From the NCBI GenBank assembly GCA_964502005.1, contig CAZCUX010000001.1, positions 496,001 to 560,000 of the forward strand: a stretch of 64,000 nt of DNA, read 5' to 3'. Below the pieces are notes generated by a model, which worked only from the letters and a program-made list of their open reading frames with translations, was not told the DNA's origin and searched no databases. Both the position numbers and the translations under genes were made by a program. Below are positions 25,863-35,171 of the stretch, in pieces; within the stretch, counting starts at the first letter, position 1; every line of letters starts with the position of its first letter. This DNA is from CAJWOS01 sp964502005. GTDB lineage: Bacteria; Myxococcota_A; UBA796; UBA2385.

Positions 25863-27401
25863 TCAAAGTTTGGCGCTTGGATGCCGCGAATGCGCTTCGG
25901 GTGCGTCGCGTGTGACGACGTACTCCACATTGTCGAGTACAATGTTCAAGCGCTTGATGCGGTAGTGCAGATTGGAGCGCGAAATACCGAGAATTCGCGC
26001 GGCTTCTGCCTGTACCCCCTGCGCTCTCTTGAGCGCATCAATGATGAGTCTCGTCTCTACGTCTTGCAGGAGATCTGTAAGGGGACGGTCATCGTGGGCG
26101 AACGCCGCGATATCGAATCGTGGCGAGGGAAGGGACGTCGACAGGGGCGTCGATAGGGGCGGCGGGGCAACACCGCGCGGGGCAGGTGCGGCTGGCTGAA
26201 GGTCCACTTTTTCGATGACGCGCCCTTGGGTCAGAAGCACGGCGCGCTCGATGACATGGGCAAGCTCCCGGACGTTGCCCGGCCAGTGCCATGCCTGGAG
26301 AGCGGCGAGCACTTCGGGGGACAAGCTGCGCGCAGGCCGATTGTGGCGCTTTGCAAACACCGAAATGAAGTGCTCCGCAAGCGATGGAATGTCGTCGCGG
26401 CGTGCCGACAACGGTGGAACGGGAATATGAAAGACGTTGAGGCGGTAGTAGAGGTCTTCTCGGAAGCGCCCTTCTCGCACTTCTGCCGCGAGGTCGCGGT
26501 GGGTTGCGGCGACGACCCGCGTATTGACCCGGACAGGCGTATTGCCGCCGACGCGATGGACCTCACCCGACTCGAGCACGCGCAGGAGGCGCACTTGTGT
26601 TGCAAGCGGGATTTCGCCAATTTCATCGAGCAACAGTGTGCCGCCGGATGCTTGCTCAAATCGACCGTGGTGTTGGCGAATGGCGCCTGTGAAGGAGCCT
26701 TTCTCGTGTCCGAACAACTCGCTCTCGAGGAGCTGTTCGGGAAGTGCGGCACAGTTGAGGGCAACGAATGGACCCTGCTTTCGGCCGCTTCGTGCGTGTA
26801 ATGCGTGGGAGACCAGCTCTTTTCCGGAACCGGTTGGTCCGGTCACGAGGACGAGTGCGTCGGAATCGGCGACGGCATCGATAAGAGAATACAGTTGGTT
26901 CATCGGCGCGGACGACCCGATGAGGCGCTCAAAGCGGCGTCGGTCATCGAGTGCTTCCCGCAGGCGAACGACCTCCTGCTCCAAGCGACGTGCTTTGAGC
27001 GCGCGCTCCAAAACCAGCAGCAGTTCGTCTTTTCGGACTGGCTTGATGATATAGTCGGCCGCGCCCGCTTGCATGGCTTGCACCGCATCGCGGACAGAAC
27101 CGTGGCCCGTCATCATCACGACCGGGAGGTTGGGATGGGCGGCGAGCGCTGACTGAAGGAGCACCATACCATCGATGTGGGGCATTCGAAGGTCGGTGAG
27201 GATGAGGTCAGGCGGGGAAAGCGCGAGACGCTCTAATGCCTCATGGCCGTCCGCTGCCAGAGTTACGGTATATCCGGCCCGGGTGAGATTTACCTGAAGC
27301 GCACTGCGCACGGCCTTTTCGTCGTCGACTACGAGGACGTTTCCAGCGTCGCTGCGTGTGGCAGCGGTCAAGTCGGGTGTGGCCGGCGAGGGGAATGCCA
27401 C
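25863..27401 (-). CDS. NtrC-family sigma-54-dependent response regulator
   Basis: The 512-residue protein has three domains. A receiver holds DDE (26-28), the phosphorylation site Asp70 (LILTDLRMP) and the Lys switch at 120. An AAA+ domain has Walker A GPTGSGKE (188-195), the sigma-54 contact loop GSFTGA (235-240, usually GAFTGA) and GGTLLLDEIGE. A Fis-type helix-turn-helix follows (AARILGISRSNLHYRIKRL). It activates promoters bound by sigma-54 RNA polymerase when phosphorylated. Start is GTG at 27401, six bases after the sppA stop; the ribosome site is weak, so it is probably coupled to sppA. No histidine kinase is adjacent; target genes unknown. The Ser in GSFTGA is a mild departure seen in some active members. 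Confidence 0.92.
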   Translation of the reverse strand: MAFPSPATPDLTAATRSDAGNVLVVDDEKAVRSALQVNLTRAGYTVTLAADGHEALERLALSPPDLILTDLRMPHIDGMVLLQSALAAHPNLPVVMMTGHGSVRDAVQAMQAGAADYIIKPVRKDELLLVLERALKARRLEQEVVRLREALDDRRRFERLIGSSAPMNQLYSLIDAVADSDALVLVTGPTGSGKELVSHALHARSGRKQGPFVALNCAALPEQLLESELFGHEKGSFTGAIRQHHGRFEQASGGTLLLDEIGEIPLATQVRLLRVLESGEVHRVGGNTPVRVNTRVVAATHRDLAAEVREGRFREDLYYRLNVFHIPVPPLSARRDDIPSLAEHFISVFAKRHNRPARSLSPEVLAALQAWHWPGNVRELAHVIERAVLLTQGRVIEKVDLQPAAPAPRGVAPPPLSTPLSTSLPSPRFDIAAFAHDDRPLTDLLQDVETRLIIDALKRAQGVQAEAARILGISRSNLHYRIKRLNIVLDNVEYVVTRDAPEAHSRHPSAKL

Positions 27402-27407
27402 GATGGC

Positions 27408-29924
27408 CTACTGCACTTCAAACAAGTACGGCATGAGCATCAGCACGGTCTCATCGCCGAAGCGTTGGTATTGCGCGGCTGCTTCAAGGCCGGGAATCGT
27501 AGGCAGTGCGGGCATCGCAGGCTTGAATGCGAGCGGGAGGCGTGCGGCGACGGTCTGAAGGGTCGGGCGTGCGAGACTTTCGAGGGGGCGTGCATAGACG
27601 TCGCCCGTGCCTCCTCCACGGGAATACAAGCGAACGACGCTGTAATCTTGGTGTTCTTCGATACCCGCCTCTACTTTCGCTCGTTCAATCGCGTCGAAGA
27701 AGGTTCCCAACTCATCGACCAATCCGCCGTCTTTTGCGTCGGTGCCGGACCAAACGCGGCCGCGGGCGACGCGTTCTACTTGTTCTTCGGACAAGCCACG
27801 TCCATCGCCGACGCGGCTCTTGAACTGTGCGTAGGTGTGGGCGACCATGCGGTCGAGCGCGGCGAACTCGTGTTCATCCATCGGCTTGGCCGAAGACCAC
27901 ATCGCTGCGTTCCGACCACGGGTGTAAATCTCTGTCCCAATGCCAACTTTGTCATAGAGGCCCGCGAGGCTTAGCTTGGGACCGGCGTAAACACCGATAC
28001 TACCGGTGATGGTAGACGGATTCGCGTAGATGGCGTCGGCGTTTGCAGCAACATAATAGCCACCTGAAGCAGCGACGCTTCCCATGCTGACAACGACGGG
28101 TTTGCCGGCCTTCTTTACGCGGTCGACCGCTCTCCAGATTTCGTCGCTTGCAAACGAGCTGCCTCCCGGACTGTCCACCCGCAATACGACGGCCTTGATG
28201 GTGTCCTCTTGCGCGGCTGCATCGAGCTGTTCGGTAATGGTGTCGGCACCTGCGGTGAAGCCTCCTCCAAAAAAGCCGGGGCCTGACGATTCACCGGAAA
28301 CAATCCCGCCATCGATGGTTACGACAGCAATTTCCCGCCTTGGATTCCAACCGGGGGTGTCCGATTCGCTTCCGTAATCGTCCTCGACGACGTATTTGTC
28401 CGTAAATAGCCGTTCCAGCTGTTGGTCCAGCTCGTCGGGGTAGCAAAGGCCGTCGACGAGCTTCTTTTCGAGTGCCTCATCGGCGGTGTATGGTCCTTCG
28501 TCGATGAGTGCGCTGACTTGGTCGACATCCCAGCCTCGGTCGGCCGCGAGGGTCGCCTTGAGATGTACGATAAGGTCGTCGAGAAGCTCGTTCATCTGCT
28601 CCCGCGCTGGCCCCGACGACTCTGTCCGCATGAGGCCTTCGGGTGCCGACTTGTATTCGGACCGCCGGGCGACTTGGGGCTCGATTCCAAGAAGGTCCAG
28701 CGTACCGCGGAAATACTGCATTTCTGTCGACAATCCGACCAACTCAAGGTCACCTGCTGGGTGGAGGTAGACTTCGTCAGCGGCGGTTGCGAGGAAATAG
28801 GCGCGGTTGTCGGGATAGCGGTCGAGGTAGACGATGACCTTTTTCCCTTCGACCTTCATCCGCGCAATTCGGTCCCGGATTTCGTCGACTTGTGCCATCG
28901 AAAAAGGTGTGTACTTGAGGTGAAGGACAACGCCTGCGAGAGTTGGGTCATTGGCTGCTCGATCGAGTCGAGAAAGCAAGTGAAGGTAAGTTTCGCCGGA
29001 CGTTGCAAAGAAGCCCGAGCTTTCGCGGTAGGGGAAGGATTCTTCCAACGTAAACCGCGCGACCTTGGGGCCCAGCGACAATGTGGGTCGCTTACCCGGT
29101 GGCGTACGTCCGTAGACAGACACAATGCCGTTTGCAGCGTCTGCGACCGGTGTGTCGTAGAAACCGCCGACACCGGTGGGCCCCCAGTACAACTCAAAGC
29201 CAGCGCCAACGCGGCCAGTTTGGTCACCCGACAAGCGAACGACCCAACCTTCGCCGCCTTGAATTCGTGCCGTTCCGCGCAAGATGCCTTGGTCGAGAGT
29301 GGAGACCGGAAGTTCGTATTCGGCACCCAGCAAGAGGTGGTCTTCCCAAGGCCGAAACACCACGCCGGGGACAATAGATGTTCCGACGGTGTCTTTGTTC
29401 CAGCGCCCAAAGTTCCACGCACCCACGCTGGCGCCGAGCCATGGCGTTGGGCGCCATGCGAGAGAAAGGTCGCCGGCAAGGAAATTGTTGTCGGGACCTT
29501 CGGGGAGCTGCCAGCCCAAGTGGCCCCCCAGTGCAAGAGTTCTGTCGAGGCGAATGCCTACGCCTGACGAAACGGTCCACCACGGACGGCCATCGGGGCC
29601 ATCGGTGGACTGGATGCCGGCGGCGAGTGGTCCCAAGTTTCCGGCCATTGCAAAATGACGCCCTTGGTCGACCGCAGTGCCGGTTTGTTGTGACAGCAGA
29701 ACCATCCAGGAAGGGTCAGGGTCCAGCGCAAGATTGGCAGGGTTGACCCAAAGCGCCGCGGCACCGTCGTCGCCGGTGCTCGACCAGCCTGGCAGCCGGG
29801 GCCGCTCCACGCGCAAGGGAGACGGTGAAGTTTCGTCTTGTGCCAGCGCTGCCAATGGACTGGCCGCAAGCCCAAAGGGTAGGAGGGCAAGCGATCGCAG
29901 CAGGGTGGCGGCACGAATCTGCAT
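27408..29924 (-). CDS. sppA: Signal peptide peptidase SppA with N-terminal beta-barrel-like domain
   Basis: The 838-residue protein starts with a Sec signal (QIRAATLLRSLALLPFGLAA). Residues about 35-290 are Trp/Gly/Leu-rich alternating strands (AALWVNPANLALDPDP; WRPTPWLGASVGAWNFG), like outer-membrane PorV/TraF-type beta-barrels. Then comes the double SppA (67K type) serine protease: catalytic Lys near 425 (SEYKSAPEG) and Ser near 620 (SVAASGGYYVA). SppA degrades cleaved signal peptides in the inner membrane. Ordinary SppA lacks the barrel-like part. ATG 29924 with GGAGA upstream gives a normal signal peptide; a longer in-frame extension to 30080 has none. It is upstream of and coupled to the NtrC-type gene. 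Confidence 0.85.
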   Translation of the reverse strand: MQIRAATLLRSLALLPFGLAASPLAALAQDETSPSPLRVERPRLPGWSSTGDDGAAALWVNPANLALDPDPSWMVLLSQQTGTAVDQGRHFAMAGNLGPLAAGIQSTDGPDGRPWWTVSSGVGIRLDRTLALGGHLGWQLPEGPDNNFLAGDLSLAWRPTPWLGASVGAWNFGRWNKDTVGTSIVPGVVFRPWEDHLLLGAEYELPVSTLDQGILRGTARIQGGEGWVVRLSGDQTGRVGAGFELYWGPTGVGGFYDTPVADAANGIVSVYGRTPPGKRPTLSLGPKVARFTLEESFPYRESSGFFATSGETYLHLLSRLDRAANDPTLAGVVLHLKYTPFSMAQVDEIRDRIARMKVEGKKVIVYLDRYPDNRAYFLATAADEVYLHPAGDLELVGLSTEMQYFRGTLDLLGIEPQVARRSEYKSAPEGLMRTESSGPAREQMNELLDDLIVHLKATLAADRGWDVDQVSALIDEGPYTADEALEKKLVDGLCYPDELDQQLERLFTDKYVVEDDYGSESDTPGWNPRREIAVVTIDGGIVSGESSGPGFFGGGFTAGADTITEQLDAAAQEDTIKAVVLRVDSPGGSSFASDEIWRAVDRVKKAGKPVVVSMGSVAASGGYYVAANADAIYANPSTITGSIGVYAGPKLSLAGLYDKVGIGTEIYTRGRNAAMWSSAKPMDEHEFAALDRMVAHTYAQFKSRVGDGRGLSEEQVERVARGRVWSGTDAKDGGLVDELGTFFDAIERAKVEAGIEEHQDYSVVRLYSRGGGTGDVYARPLESLARPTLQTVAARLPLAFKPAMPALPTIPGLEAAAQYQRFGDETVLMLMPYLFEVQ

Positions 29925-30290
29925 CAATTCTCCAGCGCAGCCTGGTGCCCGGAGGGATGTGCGGGGCAACAGGTCCTTGGGGTTCACGGGCTTCGTTGGC
30001 TCGTAGCCCGGTCGACGCAGCGGCGCCCCTTGTGCAGCGCCCTTCGCCGATGGGCGTGTCGATGGAAATCGTCGTTTCATCTAGGCAGAATGGTTCCGTT
30101 GTGCCCGAAAAGCGAGTAGGGTTGTCGTGCCCGGTTCGATGGATGTTGCTCTCGGCGGTGGGTCGAATCAATTCGTTCGCCTGCTGTCCATCAACGAACG
30201 AATTCGAAACGCGGCCTCCCCGCCAACCCGGCATCGAAGCCCTCCGCCGGTTTGCACACTTCCTTCCTCCGTCCCTTCGTGAGCTTCCGT
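29925..30290. other. Divergent intergenic region between sppA and dacB
   Basis: 366 bases without a supported gene. It must hold the promoters of both divergent genes. I found no convincing -35/-10 pair. A reading frame upstream of sppA and several on the plus strand lack ribosome sites and family resemblance. Confidence 0.5.
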
Positions 30291-31826
30291 ATGCCGTCGT
30301 CTCGACGTTTTTCGGCGTCCACTGGTAATGTTCGTTGGTTCAGTCGATTGTTTTCCGGCGTCGCCCTCGTGGGGATGCTGGCCTCGTCTGCGGTCGCTTT
30401 GGACGCATGGGCCCAGGACCCCAACGCGAGCTTTGTGCTCGAACCACTGTTGGGCGGCTTCCGCAATGATCCTCTCGTCAGCCAAGCTGCGGTCGCTGTT
30501 CAGGTCGTAAATGTGCGTACGGGTGACGAGGTGTGGTCCTTAGATGGCGACCGGCAGCTCGCTCCGGCCTCGGTGATGAAGGTGGTGACTTCTGCCGCTG
30601 CGCTCCGCACTCTGGGGCCCACGCATCGTTTCACGACAGAATTTTTGCGTGACGGGGAAGTAAATGAAGACGGAGTGCTAGAAGGAAACCTCTACTTCAA
30701 GGGAGGTGGCGACCCTACGCTCGTCATCGAACAGTTGTGGAAGATGTTTCAGGATTTGCAGGTCGAAGGCATCGTAGAAATTGACGGCGACTTGATTTTT
30801 GACGATACCTACTTCGATCGGGAGCACTTGATTACGGGATGGGACAAGAAGGTAGATATCGCTGCCGGCCCGTCCTACTTTGCGCCCATCAGCGCGATTT
30901 CGCTCAACTTCAACACAGCATCGATCGTCGTTGCACCTGGTTTCAAGGTGGACGACCCTGCCCGCGTCCAGCTCGAAACTCCGGCGTCCGTTATCGAGAT
31001 TCAGAACGAATTGAAGACTGTGCCTGCCGGAAAAAAGGCATGGACATCGGTAGAACGGGAAATCGACCCGAAAACCCACGTCGTCACGTTCAAGCTCGAA
31101 GGTGCCGTGCCGCTCGGCTCCGAGACAGAGAAGCACTATCGGTCTGTCGGGAGCCCCGTGGCGTGGACAATGTCGGCGACTTCGGCGCTCCTGAAGCAGA
31201 CTGGCATCAAGCTGAATGGTCGCTTCAAGTTGGCCGAAACGCCCGACGACGCAAAGCTCGTGGTGCGGCACTATTCTCAGCCACTGCACGAGATTCTCAA
31301 TCATACGAACAAATACTCCAGCAACTTCATGGCCGAGCATGTGCTGAAGGCCATGGGCGCGGAACGAAAGGGTGCTCCAGGGACCACCGCAAAAGGCGTA
31401 GAAGTTTTGCAGGAGTATCTGGATAGCCTGGGCATTCCCCGCGATTCTTATGTGTTGGTGAATGGCTCGGGCTTGTCACGCGATGCGCGGATGGCGCCGA
31501 GTCAGGTGAACGCCGTGATGATGGACATGTTTCACCATCCTGCCGTTTCACCCGAGTTCTTGTCGAGCTTGGCGGTGGGTGGCGTCGATGGCACGCTTCG
31601 GCGGCGCTATGACGATGAACCGGGGGCCGTTCGCGGCAAGACGGGTAGCTTGAATGGAGTACTGTGTCTCACTTCGTACATTCGTGCGAAAGATGGCGAA
31701 ACGTACGCCATGACCATTTTTTCAAACGACTTACGAAAAACGCGTCCTGCCCGTGCGCTCCAAGATGGCATTGGAGAGGCAATCATGGGCTGGACAGGGA
31801 AGATGCCTGATGTGGAACCGAAGTAG
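30291..31826 (+). CDS. dacB: D-alanyl-D-alanine carboxypeptidase / endopeptidase (PBP4, DacB type)
   Basis: PBP4-type enzymes trim or cleave peptidoglycan peptides in the periplasm. The three serine-penicillin-binding motifs are present: PASVMK (SxxK), YSSN (SxN) and GKTGSLNG (KTG). A large insertion lies between the first two motifs, as in class C PBP4. The N-terminus has a long export segment (SRLFSGVALVGMLASSAVALDAWAQD). The start is unclear: ATG 30291, GTG 30279 or TTG 30252, none with a strong ribosome site; I used the ATG (511 residues). The following 281 bases before the Glt-like cluster hold no gene I can support. Confidence 0.9.
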   Translation: MPSSRRFSASTGNVRWFSRLFSGVALVGMLASSAVALDAWAQDPNASFVLEPLLGGFRNDPLVSQAAVAVQVVNVRTGDEVWSLDGDRQLAPASVMKVVTSAAALRTLGPTHRFTTEFLRDGEVNEDGVLEGNLYFKGGGDPTLVIEQLWKMFQDLQVEGIVEIDGDLIFDDTYFDREHLITGWDKKVDIAAGPSYFAPISAISLNFNTASIVVAPGFKVDDPARVQLETPASVIEIQNELKTVPAGKKAWTSVEREIDPKTHVVTFKLEGAVPLGSETEKHYRSVGSPVAWTMSATSALLKQTGIKLNGRFKLAETPDDAKLVVRHYSQPLHEILNHTNKYSSNFMAEHVLKAMGAERKGAPGTTAKGVEVLQEYLDSLGIPRDSYVLVNGSGLSRDARMAPSQVNAVMMDMFHHPAVSPEFLSSLAVGGVDGTLRRRYDDEPGAVRGKTGSLNGVLCLTSYIRAKDGETYAMTIFSNDLRKTRPARALQDGIGEAIMGWTGKMPDVEPK

Positions 31827-32107
31827 TCACAAGCGGTCACAATCTGTGGCCTGCGAGGCCGTGAAAGGTCAAAGAAGGGTATTCTTTCTGGACCTGTGAG
31901 AAGATGAACGAGTCTTCTTCTGTTTTACGGTGAGCCTCTGCCGCGCGGGGTGTCTCAGTTCGGAAGACGGAATAAGGCTGCCGGTCGAAGGAGTGCGGTC
32001 TACATTCGCGCAAGCGGGTTGTTAGAACGCTCTCCCGCTCTGGGTCCACCTCGGGGCACTCGGTTTTGGTTTCAAAGATGGTTGGTCGACATCCTGTGAG
32101 GAACACG

Positions 32108-32788
32108 ATGAACAGATTGCGGTGGAGCTTGATGGGTGCCGGCGTGATGGCAGCGCTGTCGGGTTCAACGCCTGTTTCAGCCCAGGAGTCGTCGGCCGAG
32201 CCGGCGCCTCCTGCTTCCGAAACGTCCCCCGCCAGTGAGGAGAAAGGGGTCGATCCTGCGGACTTCAATCGCGCGCTTCGAACCGTCGAAGAAGACGTGC
32301 ATTCCTTGAAGGAGCAGGTCTTTCGGTCGAAGGCCACGTTGCAGCTCCTCCAAGAAATCGTGGTGCAAGGTTCCGCGTCGGGAGCCCGTTCTACCATCTG
32401 GCACGAAAATCGCCTTGGTCACGGCTACACGGTGGAGTCCGTCCGCTATTTCTTGGACGGCCAAACCAAGTTCACCAAAGTGGACTCGGAAGCGGGCCTT
32501 GATGATCTCAAGGAAGTGAAGGTGTTCGAGGGCGCCGTTCCTCCCGGTTCGCACCAGCTTGTCGTCAATATGCGGCTTCGCGGCAGCGGGTATGGCGTCT
32601 TTAGCTACGTAAAGCAGGTTCAGCTGACAGTGCAGGCCACCACCACCTTTACCGCGGAAGAAGGCAAGACCTGCTCGGTTCGTGCCATCCTCGACGAACG
32701 GAAAGGTGTGGGTCGTTCCTTCACGGAGCGCCCGGCGGTTTCGTTCGAAACGCAGTGCGTTCGACTTGCCGGCCCAGGTGGGAATTGA
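32108..32788 (+). CDS. Secreted protein at the head of the Agl/Glt-like cluster
   Basis: The 226-residue protein has a Sec signal (RWSLMGAGVMAALSGSTPVSAQ) and a Pro/Ser/Glu-rich stretch. A predicted helix (FNRALRTVEEDVHSLKEQVF) precedes a beta-rich domain (YTVESVRYFLDGQTKF ... GSHQLVVNMRLRGSGYGVF). Genes of this kind at the head of gliding-type TPR clusters are sometimes labelled dihydrolipoamide acetyltransferase in databases, but I see no lipoyl or acyltransferase motif, so that name would mislead. ATG 32108 follows GAGGA. It lies 45 bases before the first TPR gene and is probably part of the same operon. Periplasmic; function unknown. Confidence 0.65.
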   Translation: MNRLRWSLMGAGVMAALSGSTPVSAQESSAEPAPPASETSPASEEKGVDPADFNRALRTVEEDVHSLKEQVFRSKATLQLLQEIVVQGSASGARSTIWHENRLGHGYTVESVRYFLDGQTKFTKVDSEAGLDDLKEVKVFEGAVPPGSHQLVVNMRLRGSGYGVFSYVKQVQLTVQATTTFTAEEGKTCSVRAILDERKGVGRSFTERPAVSFETQCVRLAGPGGN

Positions 32789-32833
32789 CTCAGGGCTTCC
32801 CTATTATTGACCTCGGCGGGCTGCAGGTGACTC

Positions 32834-35170
32834 ATGAAGCGCACATCCATGATGAGTAGATGGCGATTGCACCGACGGGCGGGTGGTCTGCTCGCGTTCT
32901 GCGCGCTGCTGGCATTGGCTCCTGCCCATGCTGCATCGCGTGGCGTATCCGAAGGGCTCCAACGGGTGGGCGACGATGTCGCCGACCTCGAAGAGCGGAT
33001 GAACCGCTTGGCCCGCGAATACGGAAACCGGCGGGGCCTCATCGGTGGCGACGAGGCCCTGCGACGGTACGAAGATGCGGTCTACACCTATTTGATTGGC
33101 GATTATGAATACGCCGCGCTGGGCTTTCATACTCTGGTAGAGTCGCAAGCATTGGCGACTCCAGAGCTTCATTACGATTCGGAGTGGTATCTCGCGGAGT
33201 GTGTGTTCGAGTTGGAAAACTGGAACACTGCGCTCGCCGCGTACCAAAAAATTATGGACACCGGCGACGCTCACCCCTACATCGGTGAGGCCGTTCGGCG
33301 CACGCTTGAAATCTATGGCATTCTTCGCGACAACGAGAAGTTCTATGACGTTTACCGCGCCTACATTGTCAGTGGGCGCGTTCCCGCTACGGATGGCGTG
33401 AAGTACACCGTCGCGAAGAGCTTTTATCGCCAAGGGGAGTGGGGACGCGCGAAGGCGATGTTTACCGAGCTTCCCGCCAAGAGTTCCTATTATTCGCGCG
33501 CGCGATATTTCGCTGGTACGATTCTGGCAGCCGAAGGCGACTATGAGGCCGCTCTCGCCGAGTTCAACCGCGTGGACGCTGTGAAAGGTGGCGACAACGA
33601 GATTCGCGAACTGACTTGGTTGGCCATTGGTCGTATCCATTACGAGCTTGGCAACTACCGCGATGCCGTCAACGCATACCAGAAGGTTCCGAGCTCCTCG
33701 CCGCACTTTGCCGACCAGCTCTACGAAATCACGTGGACCTACATCAAGCAAGAAGCGTGGCAGGAGGCCATCGACAGCGTAGAAATCTTTACGGTAGCGT
33801 TTCCTGACCATCCCCACACCGTTCGCATGAAGTTGGTGGAGGGGCATCTTCATCGGAAGTCGGAGCACTTCGAGCGCGCATTGGCCACCTACGAGAGCGT
33901 GGTGGATGAGTTCAGCCCCGTCCGGGAGCAGCTCCACGACCTCGAAGAAGACCGTGAAAGTCCGTCTGTGTTCTTTGAACGGTTGGTCCGCAATGACGTC
34001 CTCGAGGTCGCAGGCGTCAAACTTCCGCCCTACGCGGTAGAACTCCTGGTCAACCAAGAGGAGCTTCGCCGGGCTGTAGAAGCGCGGCAGGAGCTTGTGT
34101 CGCAGGAGTCGTCGCTTCTCGACGCTGACGTCGTGATTGCAGATGTTGCGAGCGTTTTGCGTTCGTCTTCGGAGCAGGTCGGCACGTTCGCTCGCGGCCG
34201 AGCCGGGCTCCACCGTGTTCAAGACGATGCACTGGGGCTACGGATTCGCCTATTGGAGATGGAGCTTGACCACCTCGAAAGTGGCGCGAATGGTGCATTG
34301 AAAGAGACCCTGGGTGAAAAGCGCGCGCAGTTGGAGCGATTGTTGGCGCAGTCGCAGGCAGCGCAGAGCATGGTCTCCAATCGCAGCAATCACTTCCAGT
34401 CTTACGCCGACCAAGTCGCAGCCGTGCAAGCGGAAGCGTCGCGGGTCGGGTCTGAAGTTTCTATTTTGCGTGCCGACCTCGCCGCGCTTGAGCGCGCGTT
34501 TCGGGAGCGGTCGCCGACGATGCTTGCCGATGCCCGGGAAGCCGTCGATGCGTCGGTTGCCGAGTTGCGTGCGGTCGTAGAGCGGCTGGAGCGCGATATC
34601 GCCTCCGCCTCGTCCGATGCGCGCCGCCGCACGCTGCTGTCGTCTATTCCTGGGGCGCGAACCAGCGATTCGATTGCGAGCGTCGCTTCGATCGGTCAAG
34701 CGCTTGAAGCCCTGCATCGTGAAGTACGGGACCTTCGTAGCAAAAATCCGTCGGCGGAAGCGGCAACGTTGAGTCGGCTGGACGAGCTTTGGATTCGCAT
34801 CTCCGACATGGACACGCGCGCTGGGCAAACGCTCTCTGTCGTCGACCAAGTAGAGAAGACAGAAGTGGCAATTTTGGGACGCAAGCTCGAAGAACAAGAG
34901 CGCGCGGTGGGACACCTTCACGGCAATGTAGCGCAGGTCGCCAGTTCGGCCGATGCCATCGCGGTAGGCATCACGCGCGACAGCCTAGAAACCCTCGAAG
35001 GGCGTCTTCATGAAACAATCATGGAAGCCGATATGGGTATCGTGGACGTCTATTGGTTGCGAAAGTCGGAAGTTGCAGAGCGCATGACCGACCTCCGCAG
35101 CGAACGTGCCGACCGAGATGCTGAGCTCGAAGCCCGTTTTGCGTTGATTCGCCAGAAGCTGGAGGAGTGA
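32834..35170 (+). CDS. Periplasmic TPR and coiled-coil protein of the Agl/Glt-like machinery (GltC-like)
   Basis: The 778-residue protein has a Sec signal (RRAGGLLAFCALLALAPAHA). Residues about 60-390 are helical repeats of TPR type (DYEYAALGFHTLVESQ, WNTALAAYQKIMDTGD, NYRDAVNAYQKVPSS). The second half is charged helix, predicted coiled coil (ELDHLESGANGALKETLGEK; AAVQAEASRVGSEVSILR). M. xanthus gliding clusters contain periplasmic TPR proteins (GltC, GltD/AgmU, GltE) that bridge the inner-membrane motor and outer-membrane parts; this looks like one, but which one is inference. Its stop is one base before the next start, so the TPR genes are co-translated. The ribosome site (AGGTG) is moderate. 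Confidence 0.75.
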   Translation: MKRTSMMSRWRLHRRAGGLLAFCALLALAPAHAASRGVSEGLQRVGDDVADLEERMNRLAREYGNRRGLIGGDEALRRYEDAVYTYLIGDYEYAALGFHTLVESQALATPELHYDSEWYLAECVFELENWNTALAAYQKIMDTGDAHPYIGEAVRRTLEIYGILRDNEKFYDVYRAYIVSGRVPATDGVKYTVAKSFYRQGEWGRAKAMFTELPAKSSYYSRARYFAGTILAAEGDYEAALAEFNRVDAVKGGDNEIRELTWLAIGRIHYELGNYRDAVNAYQKVPSSSPHFADQLYEITWTYIKQEAWQEAIDSVEIFTVAFPDHPHTVRMKLVEGHLHRKSEHFERALATYESVVDEFSPVREQLHDLEEDRESPSVFFERLVRNDVLEVAGVKLPPYAVELLVNQEELRRAVEARQELVSQESSLLDADVVIADVASVLRSSSEQVGTFARGRAGLHRVQDDALGLRIRLLEMELDHLESGANGALKETLGEKRAQLERLLAQSQAAQSMVSNRSNHFQSYADQVAAVQAEASRVGSEVSILRADLAALERAFRERSPTMLADAREAVDASVAELRAVVERLERDIASASSDARRRTLLSSIPGARTSDSIASVASIGQALEALHREVRDLRSKNPSAEAATLSRLDELWIRISDMDTRAGQTLSVVDQVEKTEVAILGRKLEEQERAVGHLHGNVAQVASSADAIAVGITRDSLETLEGRLHETIMEADMGIVDVYWLRKSEVAERMTDLRSERADRDAELEARFALIRQKLEE

Positions 35171-35171
35171 G

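Noticed and set aside
32108..32788. Dihydrolipoamide acetyltransferase function for the first cluster gene
   Set aside because: No lipoyl, E3-binding or acyltransferase motifs; a signal peptide makes it secreted.
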